Shown: positions 46,075 through 54,349, counted from the stretch's first letter. The stretch is DNA of 64,000 bases from Echinicola arenosa (GCF_014841125.1 NZ_JACYTQ010000008.1:1-64000); one strand, 5' to 3'. The notes: generated by a model not told the origin, from the letters alone. Made by a program: numbers and translations.

Positions 46075-47046
46075 TCATTGGTCTAATACAATCGCAAATA
46101 CTAATGGTGCCACGATGGTCGCATCAGATTCGATGATGTATTTAGGCGTATCAATTCCCAGTTTACCCCAGGTGATTTTCTCATTTGGTACTGCTCCTGA
46201 GTAGGAACCATATGAGGTGGTGGAGTCAGAAATCTGGCAGAAATAGCCCCATAAAGGCACTCCATCCCTCTGAAGATCCTGGTGCAACATGGGTACCACA
46301 CAGATTGGGAAGTCTCCTGCAATGCCTCCACCGATTTGGAAAAACCCTACAGTGCTGTCATCTGTGGCATTTTCTGTATACCAGTCTGCTAAATACATCA
46401 TATACTGAATACCGCTCTTAACGGTATGAACATTTTTCACATCCTTTGTGATACAATGTCCTGCGAACATATTTCCCAGCGTGGAATCTTCCCATCCCGG
46501 AACGATGATCGGAAGATTCTTCTTAGCCGCCTCTAAGAGCCAGCTGTTTTTAGGGTCAATCTGATATGATTGTTCCAGCTTTCCTGAAAGCAAAATTTTA
46601 TAGAAGAATTCATGCGGGAAGTAGCTTTCACCAGCTTGATCAGCCTTCATCCATTCTTCGAGGATTACATCCTCAATCCTTCTCATTGCCTCCATTTCTG
46701 GAATACAGGTATCAGTGACCCTGTTCATATGTCTGTCTAGCAAATCCTGTTCCTCTTCTGGAGAAAGTTGACGATAATGTGGAACTCTTTCGTAATAATC
46801 GTGTGCAACAAGGTTGAAGACATCCTCTTCTAAGTTAGCCCCAGTACATGTGATGATATGAACTTTGTCCTGACGAATCATTTCCGCCAGTGAAATCCCC
46901 AACTCAGCAGTAGACATAGCTCCAGCCAATGTCACCATCATTTTACCATTATTGTCCAAATGGGTCTTATAGCCTTCAGCTGCATCTATCAAAGCCGCTG
47001 CATTAAAGTGCCTAAAATTGTGCTTGAGAAATTCTGTAATTTTCAT
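46075..47046 (-). CDS. Deoxyhypusine synthase-like enzyme
   Basis: 323 residues of the NAD-dependent deoxyhypusine synthase family. Visible are VTLAGAMSTAELGISLAEMIRQDKVHIITCTGANLEEDVF (NAD-binding Rossmann part), NLPIIVPGWEDSTLGNMFAGH and the end NEKITWGKLGIDTPKYIIESDATIVAPLVFA. The Lys of WGK corresponds to the catalytic lysine of the eukaryotic enzyme, and GGGIAGDFPICVVPM is conserved. Bacteria lack eIF5A, and family members in bacteria are reported to make homospermidine or related polyamines from putrescine or agmatine; that role is inferred here. It has a strong promoter and precedes the OmpA gene by 1 bp. Confidence 0.9.
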   Translation of the reverse strand: MKITEFLKHNFRHFNAAALIDAAEGYKTHLDNNGKMMVTLAGAMSTAELGISLAEMIRQDKVHIITCTGANLEEDVFNLVAHDYYERVPHYRQLSPEEEQDLLDRHMNRVTDTCIPEMEAMRRIEDVILEEWMKADQAGESYFPHEFFYKILLSGKLEQSYQIDPKNSWLLEAAKKNLPIIVPGWEDSTLGNMFAGHCITKDVKNVHTVKSGIQYMMYLADWYTENATDDSTVGFFQIGGGIAGDFPICVVPMLHQDLQRDGVPLWGYFCQISDSTTSYGSYSGAVPNEKITWGKLGIDTPKYIIESDATIVAPLVFAIVLDQ

Positions 47047-47071
47047 CCTATATAGCGTTTAAATAATTTAT

Positions 47072-47102
47072 CAAAATTACTACTGATATGACATGATACA
47101 AA
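47072..47102 (-). promoter_or_regulatory. Strong promoter of the deoxyhypusine synthase-like operon
   Basis: On the minus strand TTTG (47099-47102), exactly 19 nt, then TAATTTTG (47072-47079). Both elements match the Bacteroidota consensus perfectly. Transcript start is expected about 19 nt before the 47046 ATG. The -33 box abuts the upstream gene's terminator. Confidence 0.75.
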
Positions 47103-47128
47103 AAAAGCCCGGAAATAACCGGGCTTTT
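47101..47128 (-). terminator. Terminator of the OmpH gene
   Basis: AAAAGCCCGG (47103-47112) pairs with CCGGGCTTTT (47119-47128), 6-nt loop, followed on the minus strand by a T-run. It lies 28 bp past the OmpH stop. Confidence 0.88.
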
Positions 47129-47156
47129 ACTGTATCTTCTTATTTCCTACGGTTGA

Positions 47157-47789
47157 TCATTCAGCTGAAGTGGTGTCAGTTGTGCTGGATGTATCTTTTG
47201 AGGAAGAGCTGTAAGCGTCATTTAGTCCTTTGGTTACTGAAGTCGTTACATCAAGGGCATCGTGGGCATACCATACACCACCACCTCTAGTGTAAGAAAG
47301 AATCATTTCCAAGTTGTTCTCTTCAGCATAACCTTTAAGGAATTCCTGAATTTTATCATAAACTTCGTTATAAAGATTTGCTTCATCTGCAGAAAGCTCC
47401 TGCATCAAGTTATCTCTATAAGTCACCAAGTTTCTTTCTTTTTTCATCAAGTCTTCTTGCTTGGCCCTTGACTGGTTAGGTGTCATGTTCTGTGCAGATT
47501 GCTGAAAATTAGCTACTTCCTGCTCAAAACCCTTGGCCCTGTTAGAAAGCTCGCTTTCATAGCGCTTGCCCTTTTCAGAAATTTCAGAAGACTTATCTTT
47601 GAAGTACTGATAGTTATTGATCACACTATCCGTGTTGATGTAAGCAATGTTCAAATCGCTCAATTCAACTGTTCCTTCACCGGAAGTACCAGCGCCGGCA
47701 GTAGTGCTTTCATTTCCCTTATTATTACAAGCCACCAAAAGGGTTCCTGCAATTCCTAAAATTCCTAGTGCTTTACTAAATTTTCTCAC
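47157..47789 (-). CDS. OmpH/Skp-family lipoprotein
   Basis: 210 residues, lipobox LLVAC (Cys21), low-complexity Gly/Thr/Ser linker, then a Skp-like coiled coil (ELSDLNIAYINTDSVINNYQYFKDKSSEISEKGKRYESELSNRAKGFEQEVANFQQ...QEDLMKKERNLVTYRDNLMQEL). A short beta end (NNLEMILSYTRGGGVWYAHDALDVTTSVTKGLNDAY) and a Ser/Thr tail follow. Skp-type chaperones hold unfolded outer-membrane proteins in the periplasm. Being a lipoprotein is unusual for canonical Skp but common in Bacteroidota. Confidence 0.9.
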   Translation of the reverse strand: MRKFSKALGILGIAGTLLVACNNKGNESTTAGAGTSGEGTVELSDLNIAYINTDSVINNYQYFKDKSSEISEKGKRYESELSNRAKGFEQEVANFQQSAQNMTPNQSRAKQEDLMKKERNLVTYRDNLMQELSADEANLYNEVYDKIQEFLKGYAEENNLEMILSYTRGGGVWYAHDALDVTTSVTKGLNDAYSSSSKDTSSTTDTTSAE

Positions 47790-47817
47790 GTTTCTGGTTT
47801 ATTAATTCAACTTGCCG

Positions 47818-47847
47818 CAAATATAAACAAACTTCTCATTCTACAAA
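47818..47847 (-). promoter_or_regulatory. Promoter of the OmpH gene
   Basis: Minus-strand TTTG (47844-47847), 18 nt, TATATTTG (47818-47825). Both boxes match the consensus. Expected 5' UTR is about 22 nt. Confidence 0.7.
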
Positions 47848-47903
47848 TCTAATTCGATAATGATCAAAGTTTTTATAAAGAAAGTTTAACATTCTTTCGT
47901 GAA

Positions 47904-47935
47904 CCCAGTCTTCTCTCAAAAGAAGATTTCCTGGG
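47904..47935 (-). terminator. Hairpin overlapping the HDAC gene stop
   Basis: CCCAG-TCTTCT (47904-47914) pairs with AGAAGA (47921-47926) and CTGGG (47931-47935), with a 4-nt bulge and 6-nt loop. It covers the final codons and stop of the histone-deacetylase-like gene. It has no T-tract, so it is a weak terminator or a 3'-end stabiliser. Confidence 0.35.
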
Positions 47936-48821
47936 CCAGCCTATACGTATTGGCATGGGCTTCAACTATATGGCCTATTTTTTCTGAATACCCCCCTCCC
48001 ATACAGCACATGATGGGGATTTCATGGCGAAAAGCAGCGTTCAACACTATTCTGTCCCGCTCCTTACACCCATTGATACTAAGTCCTAACCTACCTAACT
48101 TATCGGTAGCCAATACGTCCACCCCGCATTGGTAAATAATAAAATCTGGCTCTACCTGATCAAGCAAAGGAGCCAAATGGGATTTCAAAGTGCTGATGTA
48201 GAATTCATCCCCCACTTTGTCGGGCAAGCCTACGTCCAGATCTGATTTTTCCTTTTGAAGTGGATAATTGGACGCGCCATGCATGCTGAAGGTAAAAACT
48301 GCTGAAACATCCTGAAATATTTCAGCGGTTCCATTTCCTTGGTGCACATCCAAGTCCACTGCCAGAATTTTGCTGGCCAGTCCATTTTGGATCAAATAAT
48401 TCGCCGAAATCGCAATGTCGTTCAAAAGACAAAACCCTTCTCCTCTATTTGAAAAGGCATGGTGAGTTCCCCCAGCGATATTCATGGCGATACCATATTC
48501 CAAGGCAAAAAGGCAGGCTTGTACCGAACCATGCATGATATGGATTTCACGATCCACCAAAGATTGGCTCAGTGGAAAACCGGTTTTTCTGATTTCGGAT
48601 TTGGAAAGATTCAAGCTGGTCAACTTATCGACATAACCGGTATGATGCGTATTAAGAATCCACTTTGCCTCCAAGGCTTCCGGCTCAAATAAATTCTCTC
48701 GAGTTATTGTGCCTTCGTACAGTAACTGCTCCGGCAAAAGATCATATTTCTCCATCGGAAACCTATGTCCAAAAGGTAATGGATGAGCGTACTTAGGCGA
48801 CCAAGCTATTTTTAAAATCAT
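47916..48821 (-). CDS. Histone deacetylase-fold amidohydrolase
   Basis: 301 residues of the HDAC/AcuC/acetylpolyamine amidohydrolase superfamily. Zinc site and active site are seen in NIAGGTHHAFSNRGEGFCLLNDIAISANYL (His pair), LAVDLDVHQGNGTAEIF (Asp and His ligands) and YQCGVDVLATDKLGRLGLS (Asp ligand), followed by the GGGY motif (CMGGGYSE). It removes acetyl groups from an acetyl-lysine or acetylpolyamine; the natural substrate is unknown. With the polyamine-type enzyme about 900 bp away, a polyamine role is possible but unproven. Confidence 0.92.
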   Translation of the reverse strand: MILKIAWSPKYAHPLPFGHRFPMEKYDLLPEQLLYEGTITRENLFEPEALEAKWILNTHHTGYVDKLTSLNLSKSEIRKTGFPLSQSLVDREIHIMHGSVQACLFALEYGIAMNIAGGTHHAFSNRGEGFCLLNDIAISANYLIQNGLASKILAVDLDVHQGNGTAEIFQDVSAVFTFSMHGASNYPLQKEKSDLDVGLPDKVGDEFYISTLKSHLAPLLDQVEPDFIIYQCGVDVLATDKLGRLGLSINGCKERDRIVLNAAFRHEIPIMCCMGGGYSEKIGHIVEAHANTYRLAQEIFF

Positions 48822-48825
48822 TGGG

Positions 48826-48859
48826 CAAAATAAAACCGTTTGTTAAAATCAACAAACGG
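48826..48859 (-). terminator. Terminator of the 48888 gene
   Basis: CCGTTTGTT (48836-48844) pairs with AACAAACGG (48851-48859) across 6 nt. On the minus strand it is followed by TTTTATTTT. It lies just upstream of the HDAC start codon, so HDAC expression may depend on read-through or an embedded promoter. Confidence 0.7.
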
Positions 48860-48887
48860 CGAATACAATTAGTTGTGTGAGGGTTTA

Positions 48888-49448
48888 TTATTCTTCTTCT
48901 ACGTCTTCAGATTGAAAAGCATACATGGTTTCATCCAGCTTAATAGTGTCATCATTAAACTCCTTGATGAATTTAAGGATGGCCGCTTCATCTACATGGT
49001 CAATATGTAAAGCTACATCCAATCCAATCCCATAGTCGTGATTGGTATCAAGATCAATAAACTCCTGTACCTTAACAGCTTCCTCCTCTTCTAGTTCCAT
49101 GATGATTTCTGTAATAAACCAGCCTATTTCTTCCTCATTACTATTGAGAGGCTTAAGATTACCATTTTCATCTTCCTCATAATTGATCCCATTGAAGTTG
49201 GGGAACTTCTGAGCAGCTTTGTGCTCGGCCAATTCATATATCTCACTGGAGTGATGAAGGCGCAAGGTGTAAAGGGCCGCATCATAAATTACTTCCCTAC
49301 CTTCATACATACCTACAAAGTAAAAGTTAACAAACTCGTCACTATTACCCTCAGATGGAACGATTTTAAAAGGTTTTTTGGAAGCCTTCAATTCTGCTTT
49401 AAAAGCATCGATAGTCTCGGGCTTGAACCCATCATTTTTGTATTGCAT
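48888..49448 (-). CDS. Conserved hypothetical acidic protein
   Basis: 186 residues, strongly acidic (tail AFQSEDVEEE; middle EEDENGNLKPLNSNEEEIGWFITEIIMELEEEEAV). A mixed alpha/beta N-terminal half (FVNFYFVGMYEGREVIYDAALYTLRLHHSSEIYELAEHKAAQKFP) is present. No signal, TM or enzyme motif. I do not recognise the family. Confidence 0.75.
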   Translation of the reverse strand: MQYKNDGFKPETIDAFKAELKASKKPFKIVPSEGNSDEFVNFYFVGMYEGREVIYDAALYTLRLHHSSEIYELAEHKAAQKFPNFNGINYEEDENGNLKPLNSNEEEIGWFITEIIMELEEEEAVKVQEFIDLDTNHDYGIGLDVALHIDHVDEAAILKFIKEFNDDTIKLDETMYAFQSEDVEEE

Positions 49449-49632
49449 ATCTGTAAATAAAAGGGTGAATTGAATATCTACTTATCGCACTTGGTAAAAA
49501 TTTAAAAACAGTTACATATTAATCTTGCAACCACCATTTTATAAGTAATTAAATTACAATTAATTACCAGAAAAAAAAATGATTACAACAAAAAAACAAC
49601 CTTCATTTTTTACCAGCTTGTGATAAGCATAC

Positions 49633-50004
49633 TCATCGATTTTTGCTAAACAAAGAAACGCCAAAAAGGGCATTTATTATAGATAAAATAAAACTAAATA
49701 ATAAAGCCCACCAAAAGCCATCTACAATGAAGCCAGGAACTATCTCTGCAGCAATCAAAATGATCAATGCATTAATCACCAAAAGGAACAAACCCAAAGT
49801 AACTAGGGTTATGGGGATGGTTAAGAAAATCAAGATGGGTTTGATGGTAAAGTTCAACAAACTGATGACCGCAGCGATCACCACAGCCACCCAGAAGTTC
49901 TCCACTGATACCCCTGGCAATAAATAACCAGTAATAATGACAGCAAGGCCAGCGACAGCCAACTGAACCAATATATTGCCGCATCCGGAGTTTGAATCAC
50001 TCAT
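49633..50004 (-). CDS. YvlD-like phage-holin-4 superfamily membrane protein
   Basis: 123 residues, nearly all membrane: four TM helices (LVQLAVAGLAVIITGYLLPGV; WVAVVIAAVISLLNFTIKPILIFLTIPIT; LGLFLLVINALIILIAAEIVPGF; FWWALLFSFILSIINALFG). NFTIKPIL and TLGLFLLVINA are typical of the YvlD/Phage_holin_4_2 family. Function unknown; it is a chromosomal protein, not a phage sign. Confidence 0.87.
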   Translation of the reverse strand: MSDSNSGCGNILVQLAVAGLAVIITGYLLPGVSVENFWVAVVIAAVISLLNFTIKPILIFLTIPITLVTLGLFLLVINALIILIAAEIVPGFIVDGFWWALLFSFILSIINALFGVSLFSKNR

Positions 50005-50151
50005 AAGGAAAATATTTGATGAAAGTTAAAAACACTTCATAATACAAGTAAAAAAGTAGCATCACAACAATATCTTGCTCAAAAAACATGAATTATGTCA
50101 TATTAAATAAAAATTATCAAGTCCTTACTTAAATTTTAGCATAGAAGAATT

Positions 50152-50159
50152 TATCTTTG
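50152..50159 (+). promoter_or_regulatory. -7 promoter element of the desaturase gene
   Basis: TATCTTTG matches TAnnTTTG exactly, about 25 nt before the GTG start at 50185. No good -33 TTTG at the usual distance. Confidence 0.45.
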
Positions 50160-50184
50160 TGTTCTTAAATCAATTCTAAATTAC

Positions 50185-50934
50185 GTGATATTAATAGTCT
50201 TCTTTCTTCTCCATTGGTATTTCTCTTTGTTTTGCCAAAGTTTCTTTCTACATAGATATGCCGCTCACCAAATGTTTATTATGAACAAGTTTTGGGAGAG
50301 GTTCTTCTATTTTTTTACTTGGGTATGTCAAGGTAGCTCTTACCTTTCTCCAAGAGCTTATGCCATATTGCACAGGATGCATCATGCCTATAGTGATACT
50401 CCAAAAGACCCACACAGCCCACATCATACCGAAAACCTTTTCACCATGATGTGGAAAACAAAGAACATCTACAATGACTATTTCTCTTTCAAACTAAAGC
50501 CTGAAGAGCGATTCTCCAAAGATGTTCCTGACTGGAAAAAATTTGACCTGATGGCCGATAGTATGATGATCAGGGTGGCATGGGGATTATTGTATGTAGC
50601 TATTTATGTCTTGAGCATCAGTGTATTTGAACTACCTGGCACCCATTGGTGGATGTACTTCTTACTTCCAATTCACTTCATGATGGGACCTGTACATGGA
50701 GCCATCGTCAACTGGAGCGGACATAAATACGGTTATGCCAATTTTGATAATAATGACCAATCGAAAAACAGCTTATTGTTGGATGTATTGATGCTGGGTG
50801 AACTGTTCCAAAACAACCACCACAAACTTCCAAATAGACCAAACTTTGCCGTAAAATGGTATGAATTTGATCCTACCTACCCTATTGTAAAGCTATTACA
50901 CTTTACAAGAATCATTAAGCTGAGAGCACAATAA
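50185..50934 (+). CDS. Acyl-CoA/acyl-lipid fatty acid desaturase
   Basis: 249 residues from a GTG start. Membrane desaturase with its three His clusters: HRYAAHQ (residues about 24-30), HRMHHAYSD (about 67-75) and NNHH (about 209-214). These bind the di-iron centre that introduces a double bond into fatty acyl chains. Two TM pairs surround them. The GTG start is needed because no ATG precedes the first His box. It has a terminator (50943-50974) and stands alone. Confidence 0.9.
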   Translation: MILIVFFLLHWYFSLFCQSFFLHRYAAHQMFIMNKFWERFFYFFTWVCQGSSYLSPRAYAILHRMHHAYSDTPKDPHSPHHTENLFTMMWKTKNIYNDYFSFKLKPEERFSKDVPDWKKFDLMADSMMIRVAWGLLYVAIYVLSISVFELPGTHWWMYFLLPIHFMMGPVHGAIVNWSGHKYGYANFDNNDQSKNSLLLDVLMLGELFQNNHHKLPNRPNFAVKWYEFDPTYPIVKLLHFTRIIKLRAQ

Positions 50935-50942
50935 AATCAGCT

Positions 50943-50974
50943 ATAGGCCACACAAACCAGTGGCCTATTTTTTT
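50943..50974 (+). terminator. Terminator of the desaturase gene
   Basis: ATAGGCCAC (50943-50951) pairs with GTGGCCTAT (50960-50968), 8-nt loop, followed by a seven-T run. Confidence 0.88.
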
Positions 50975-51001
50975 ACCACAATAAACTAATTTTTTAATTT
51001 A

Positions 51002-51017
51002 AACTATCTAGATAGTT
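51002..51017. promoter_or_regulatory. Perfect 16-bp palindrome, likely BlaI operator
   Basis: AACTATCTAGATAGTT is an exact palindrome 110 bp before the blaI-like start and overlaps the -33 element of its promoter. BlaI/MecI repressors bind palindromes at their own promoters, so autoregulation is inferred. Confidence 0.5.
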
Positions 51018-51046
51018 GTTAAACTAAATCATTCTAATTAATTTAG
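51015..51046 (+). promoter_or_regulatory. Promoter of the blaI-M56 operon
   Basis: GTTG (51015-51018), 20 nt, TAATTTAG (51039-51046), one mismatch from TAnnTTTG. The palindrome overlaps the -33 box. Confidence 0.45.
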
Positions 51047-51126
51047 GCTTGCCGATAAGAAGATCAACAACTTGCTTGTTATTTACAAACTAAATGATTA
51101 AGTTGAAGAAAAAACAACTATATAAG

Positions 51127-51489
51127 ATGAGAGAGTTAACTAGAGCCGAAGAACAAGTCATGCAAATTCTATGGGATGTCGAGAAAGGATTTGTCAAAGA
51201 TATCCTAGCCAAAATGTCCAACCCAAAACCTGCCTATAATACAGTATCAACGATCATACGGATACTGGAGAGAAAAGGCTTCGTAAAACACAAAGCTTAT
51301 GGCAAGTCGCATGAATATTACCCAATCGTAACAAAAGATCAGTACAGGAGTTTTTCGATTAAAAACCTACTGTCAGGTTATTTCGGTGGTTCATTTTCCA
51401 AATTGGCTTCTTTCTTCGCAAAGGACGAAAACATGGATATCAATGAGCTGGAAAAATTAATGAATGAGGTAAAAGATGACGTAAAATAA
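51127..51489 (+). CDS. BlaI/MecI/CopY-family winged-helix repressor
   Basis: About 120 residues starting MRELTRAEEQVMQILWDVEKG. The winged helix (KPAYNTVSTIIRILERKGFVKHKAYGKSHEYYPIV) is followed by a helical dimerisation tail (SGSFSKLASFFAKDENMDINELEKLMNEV). An in-frame ATG at 51094 would add 11 basic residues not usual for the family. BlaI is cleaved by or responds to the BlaR-type M56 peptidase that follows 5 bp later, so both form a sensor-repressor pair for cell-envelope or beta-lactam stress. Confidence 0.9.
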   Translation: MRELTRAEEQVMQILWDVEKGFVKDILAKMSNPKPAYNTVSTIIRILERKGFVKHKAYGKSHEYYPIVTKDQYRSFSIKNLLSGYFGGSFSKLASFFAKDENMDINELEKLMNEVKDDVK

Positions 51490-51494
51490 GTCGC

Positions 51495-53945
51495 ATGGCA
51501 CATTTGGTGAATTATATCTGGCAGAGTACCTTCTGCTTGTTATTTTTTTTCGGGATCTATTGGTGTTTCCTTAGAGGGGAGAAAGTATTCAATTTCACCA
51601 GGATATTTCTTCTTGTCTCCCCTGTTTTGGCACTTTTATTTCCATTGATAGAAATCCCGGTCCAATTTTCAAAGCCCTCCATTTCACTGGAGGAAACAGA
51701 CTTCCTTCAGTACTTGACAGCTAATTCGGCCGAAGAGGACATAGTTGGAACATTTGGTCTACCGGAGGTCACCGTAAGTAGCACTAAGCTCCCCATCCTT
51801 TTGGAGTGGAAGGACTACTTATTTATAGGTTACCTCTTGATCGCCACTATCCTTGCCTGCCGTTTGCTTTGGCAATTGATGCAGCTGAGATTATTGAAGG
51901 AAAAAGGCTGGTACCAAACCGTTTATAGACTTAAGGGAAATTATTTTTTAATCCCTACTTTTGGTCTGGCGCCAGTTTTCTCATTTTTCGACAAGCTTTT
52001 TTGGGATGATACCCAAAACCTTAAAGCTGAAGAGAAAGAACAAATCATCAAACATGAGATAGAGCATATCAAACAGGGACATTCCTGGGATATGATCTAT
52101 TATCAAATTTTGAGCATTTTATTTTGGTTCAACCCAGGCATCCACCTGATGAGAACTGCCCTGATCGATACACATGAATTCTCGGCTGATGCAAATGTGG
52201 TAAAACAAACAGCCAATAGAGAATCTTATACCAATCTTATCGTCAAAATAGCATTCAAGGGACTTGATCTTCCTATTGGCAACCATTTTATAAGATCGAC
52301 AACCTTAAAGCGGATTATGATGATGAAAAAAGCAGAAAAAACCAATTGGATCAAATTACTGATGGTAATCCCATTAACAGCTATGCTGTTGGGTTTGGTT
52401 TCCATGAAAACCACCAGCTCAGATGGTTTCTTATCTGAGTTTACCAATTTAAGCATTTCCTCCATCCGAGAGCAAATTGTAGCAGCACAGGATTCAATCA
52501 ATGTCAATACCCGGGTATTTAAAATCAAATCCCCAAAACACTATGAATACGTTTCATCTTTACAGGATGGAAAAGTTACTGCTCAGTATGGTGATCTGCA
52601 ATACGAAATCAGCGGTATTTCCGACAATGATGAGTACAGCAAAGTACTGGAAATGCTGCACATTTTCAAACAAAAGTCTTCCTTCACCAAGGACTATGGA
52701 ATAGAAGACCTTAAGCAAACCGCCGATTCCATGCCTGCTCCAAAAGGTGGAATGGAAGCTTGGAATAAGTTTTTGTCCAAAAACCTAAAATTCCCTCAAG
52801 AAGCCAGGCAGCTAGGAGCGAAAGGAACAGTGTATGTAGAGTTTGTGGTTGACAAAGAAGGTCATGTCCTTTCTCCCACCATCAAAAAATCCATGGGTAT
52901 GGGTCTGGATGATGAAGTACTGAGAATGTTCAGTCTTGAGAGCATGCCAGAGTGGAATCCTGGAATGGACAGTGGGGAAGCGATTAATACCTTAATGGTA
53001 TTGCCTGTAAAATTCAAAGTATCAGGAGGAGAAACAGCCCAAAGAAAGTTATTCTTTTCAAATCCAAGTCAGCAAAAAACCAATAATGAAGTTTTTGATG
53101 TAGTGGAAGAAATGCCTGCTCCCTATGGAGGCATGGATGGATGGCTCGATTACTTGACCAGCAACCTCAGATATCCTGAACAGGCAAAAGAGAATGGTAT
53201 TGAAGGGACTGTATATGTATCTTTTATAGTAGACAAAACAGGAGTGTTAAAAGATCCTCAAATCCTCAGAGGAATTGGTAACGGAGCAGATGAAGAAGCA
53301 TTGCGTGTCATTAGAAATGCGGACAATTGGATTCCAGGTAAACAACGTGGAAAAGTCGTTGATGTAAAAATGCGAATGCCTATTCGCTTTGCTCTTGCAG
53401 ACGAAAAAAAGAAAAAATCCAACAGACTGAATGAAGTGGTTGTGATAGGTTATGGAGCCCAGGCGAAAAAGTCACCTACTGACGGAGCTTCAGTAAGTGG
53501 AAAAAACGCCAAAGATCTAAGTCAAGCATTATATTTTATCAATGGAGAAGAATACGATAAAGAAATAATAAGTCAGATTTCTCCTGTAGACATAGAGAGC
53601 ATCAATGTACTTAAAGATGAGAAGGCCATCGATAAATATGATAAAAAGGGTGAAAATGGTGTTGTGGAAATAACCTTAAAAGAAGGAGTTACATTACCTA
53701 AACAAAACCCTAAAGGCTCTTCAAGCGTGGAAAAGGAAGCTCCAAAAATTGAAATCACTGAAAAACTGGCTGCTGACAGAAAGCCGCTTTATGTGATAGA
53801 TGGAGTAATTCAAACTGATGAAGAAATGAAGAATATGGATCCTAAAAACATTGCCTCCATTAAAGTGATAAAAAATGGAGATGCCATCAATTTATATGGT
53901 TCAAAAGCTCAGGACGGTGTGATCTTGATCACTACAAAAAAATAA
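51495..53945 (+). CDS. M56 (BlaR1-like) metallopeptidase fused to TonB-C and plug-like domains
   Basis: 816 residues. N-terminal TM helices lead to the M56 zinc site HEIEH (187-191), with ALIDTHEFSADANVV completing the site, and a last TM helix (LLMVIPLTAMLLGLVSM, about 290-306). The periplasmic part carries two TonB C-terminal-like repeats, each opening MPAP(K/Y)GGM and having GTVYV(E/S)F(V/I)VDK (about 412-512 and 538-638). RLNEVVVIGYGAQAKKSP and two SusC-plug-like repeats follow: ALYFINGEEYDKE...IESINVLKDEKAIDKYDKKGENGVVEITLK and PLYVIDGVIQTDEE...IASIKVIKNGDAINLYGSKAQDGVILITTKK. It pairs with BlaI. The fused TonB and plug modules are known in Bacteroidota M56 proteins, but their purpose is not established. 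Confidence 0.9.
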   Translation: MAHLVNYIWQSTFCLLFFFGIYWCFLRGEKVFNFTRIFLLVSPVLALLFPLIEIPVQFSKPSISLEETDFLQYLTANSAEEDIVGTFGLPEVTVSSTKLPILLEWKDYLFIGYLLIATILACRLLWQLMQLRLLKEKGWYQTVYRLKGNYFLIPTFGLAPVFSFFDKLFWDDTQNLKAEEKEQIIKHEIEHIKQGHSWDMIYYQILSILFWFNPGIHLMRTALIDTHEFSADANVVKQTANRESYTNLIVKIAFKGLDLPIGNHFIRSTTLKRIMMMKKAEKTNWIKLLMVIPLTAMLLGLVSMKTTSSDGFLSEFTNLSISSIREQIVAAQDSINVNTRVFKIKSPKHYEYVSSLQDGKVTAQYGDLQYEISGISDNDEYSKVLEMLHIFKQKSSFTKDYGIEDLKQTADSMPAPKGGMEAWNKFLSKNLKFPQEARQLGAKGTVYVEFVVDKEGHVLSPTIKKSMGMGLDDEVLRMFSLESMPEWNPGMDSGEAINTLMVLPVKFKVSGGETAQRKLFFSNPSQQKTNNEVFDVVEEMPAPYGGMDGWLDYLTSNLRYPEQAKENGIEGTVYVSFIVDKTGVLKDPQILRGIGNGADEEALRVIRNADNWIPGKQRGKVVDVKMRMPIRFALADEKKKKSNRLNEVVVIGYGAQAKKSPTDGASVSGKNAKDLSQALYFINGEEYDKEIISQISPVDIESINVLKDEKAIDKYDKKGENGVVEITLKEGVTLPKQNPKGSSSVEKEAPKIEITEKLAADRKPLYVIDGVIQTDEEMKNMDPKNIASIKVIKNGDAINLYGSKAQDGVILITTKK

Positions 53946-53971
53946 GCAAAAACCGGAAAGCTACGCTTCTC

Positions 53972-54003
53972 CTTGGTCTTCCAAAACCTGTTTCTTAATT
54001 TAG
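53972..54003 (+). promoter_or_regulatory. Candidate promoter of the THX gene
   Basis: CTTG (53972-53975), 20 nt, TAATTTAG (53996-54003), one mismatch from TAnnTTTG, about 45 nt before the THX start. Confidence 0.42.
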
Positions 54004-54048
54004 ATTTTAAGCATAAATAAATTCTTAAACCAAAAAATCTAAAAAACA

Positions 54049-54165
54049 ATGGGAAAAGGAGATATGAAAAGCAAAAGAGGCAAAATCAACCGTGGAACCT
54101 ACGGAGCTAGCAGGCCTCACAAAAATCAAAATATTGCAAGTAAGAAGGAAAAGGCAAACAATTGA
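54049..54165 (+). CDS. 30S ribosomal protein THX
   Basis: 38-residue, very basic product beginning MGKGDMKSKRGKINRGTYG. This is the THX signature (MGKGDxKTKRGKIxRGxYG), a small protein that stabilises the 30S head. It is short enough to be missed by length-filtered gene calling. It has a terminator directly after and a candidate promoter before, so it is probably an independent transcript. Confidence 0.9.
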   Translation: MGKGDMKSKRGKINRGTYGASRPHKNQNIASKKEKANN

Positions 54166-54190
54166 TTGACCACCAACCTTACCAATATAT

Positions 54191-54219
54191 AAAGCCGGAT
54201 TTATTCCGGTTTTTTTTTT
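54191..54219 (+). terminator. Terminator of the THX gene
   Basis: AAAGCCGGA (54191-54199) pairs with TCCGGTTTT (one G-T pair) across a 5-nt loop, followed by a run of about ten T. Confidence 0.85.
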
Positions 54220-54349
54220 GCGGTATCCGATAACCCCATTTAACCATACCAAGTAAAATATTAGAAATTCTTTGAATATTTAAACCTCCTTAAATCCACG
54301 GCCCCCTCCTACTTCGTAGTTAGCTGTATAATCAACTAACGACTACAAA

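Noticed and set aside
49633-50004. Phage holin annotation as a prophage sign
   Set aside because: The YvlD-like family is a common chromosomal membrane protein; no other phage genes are near.
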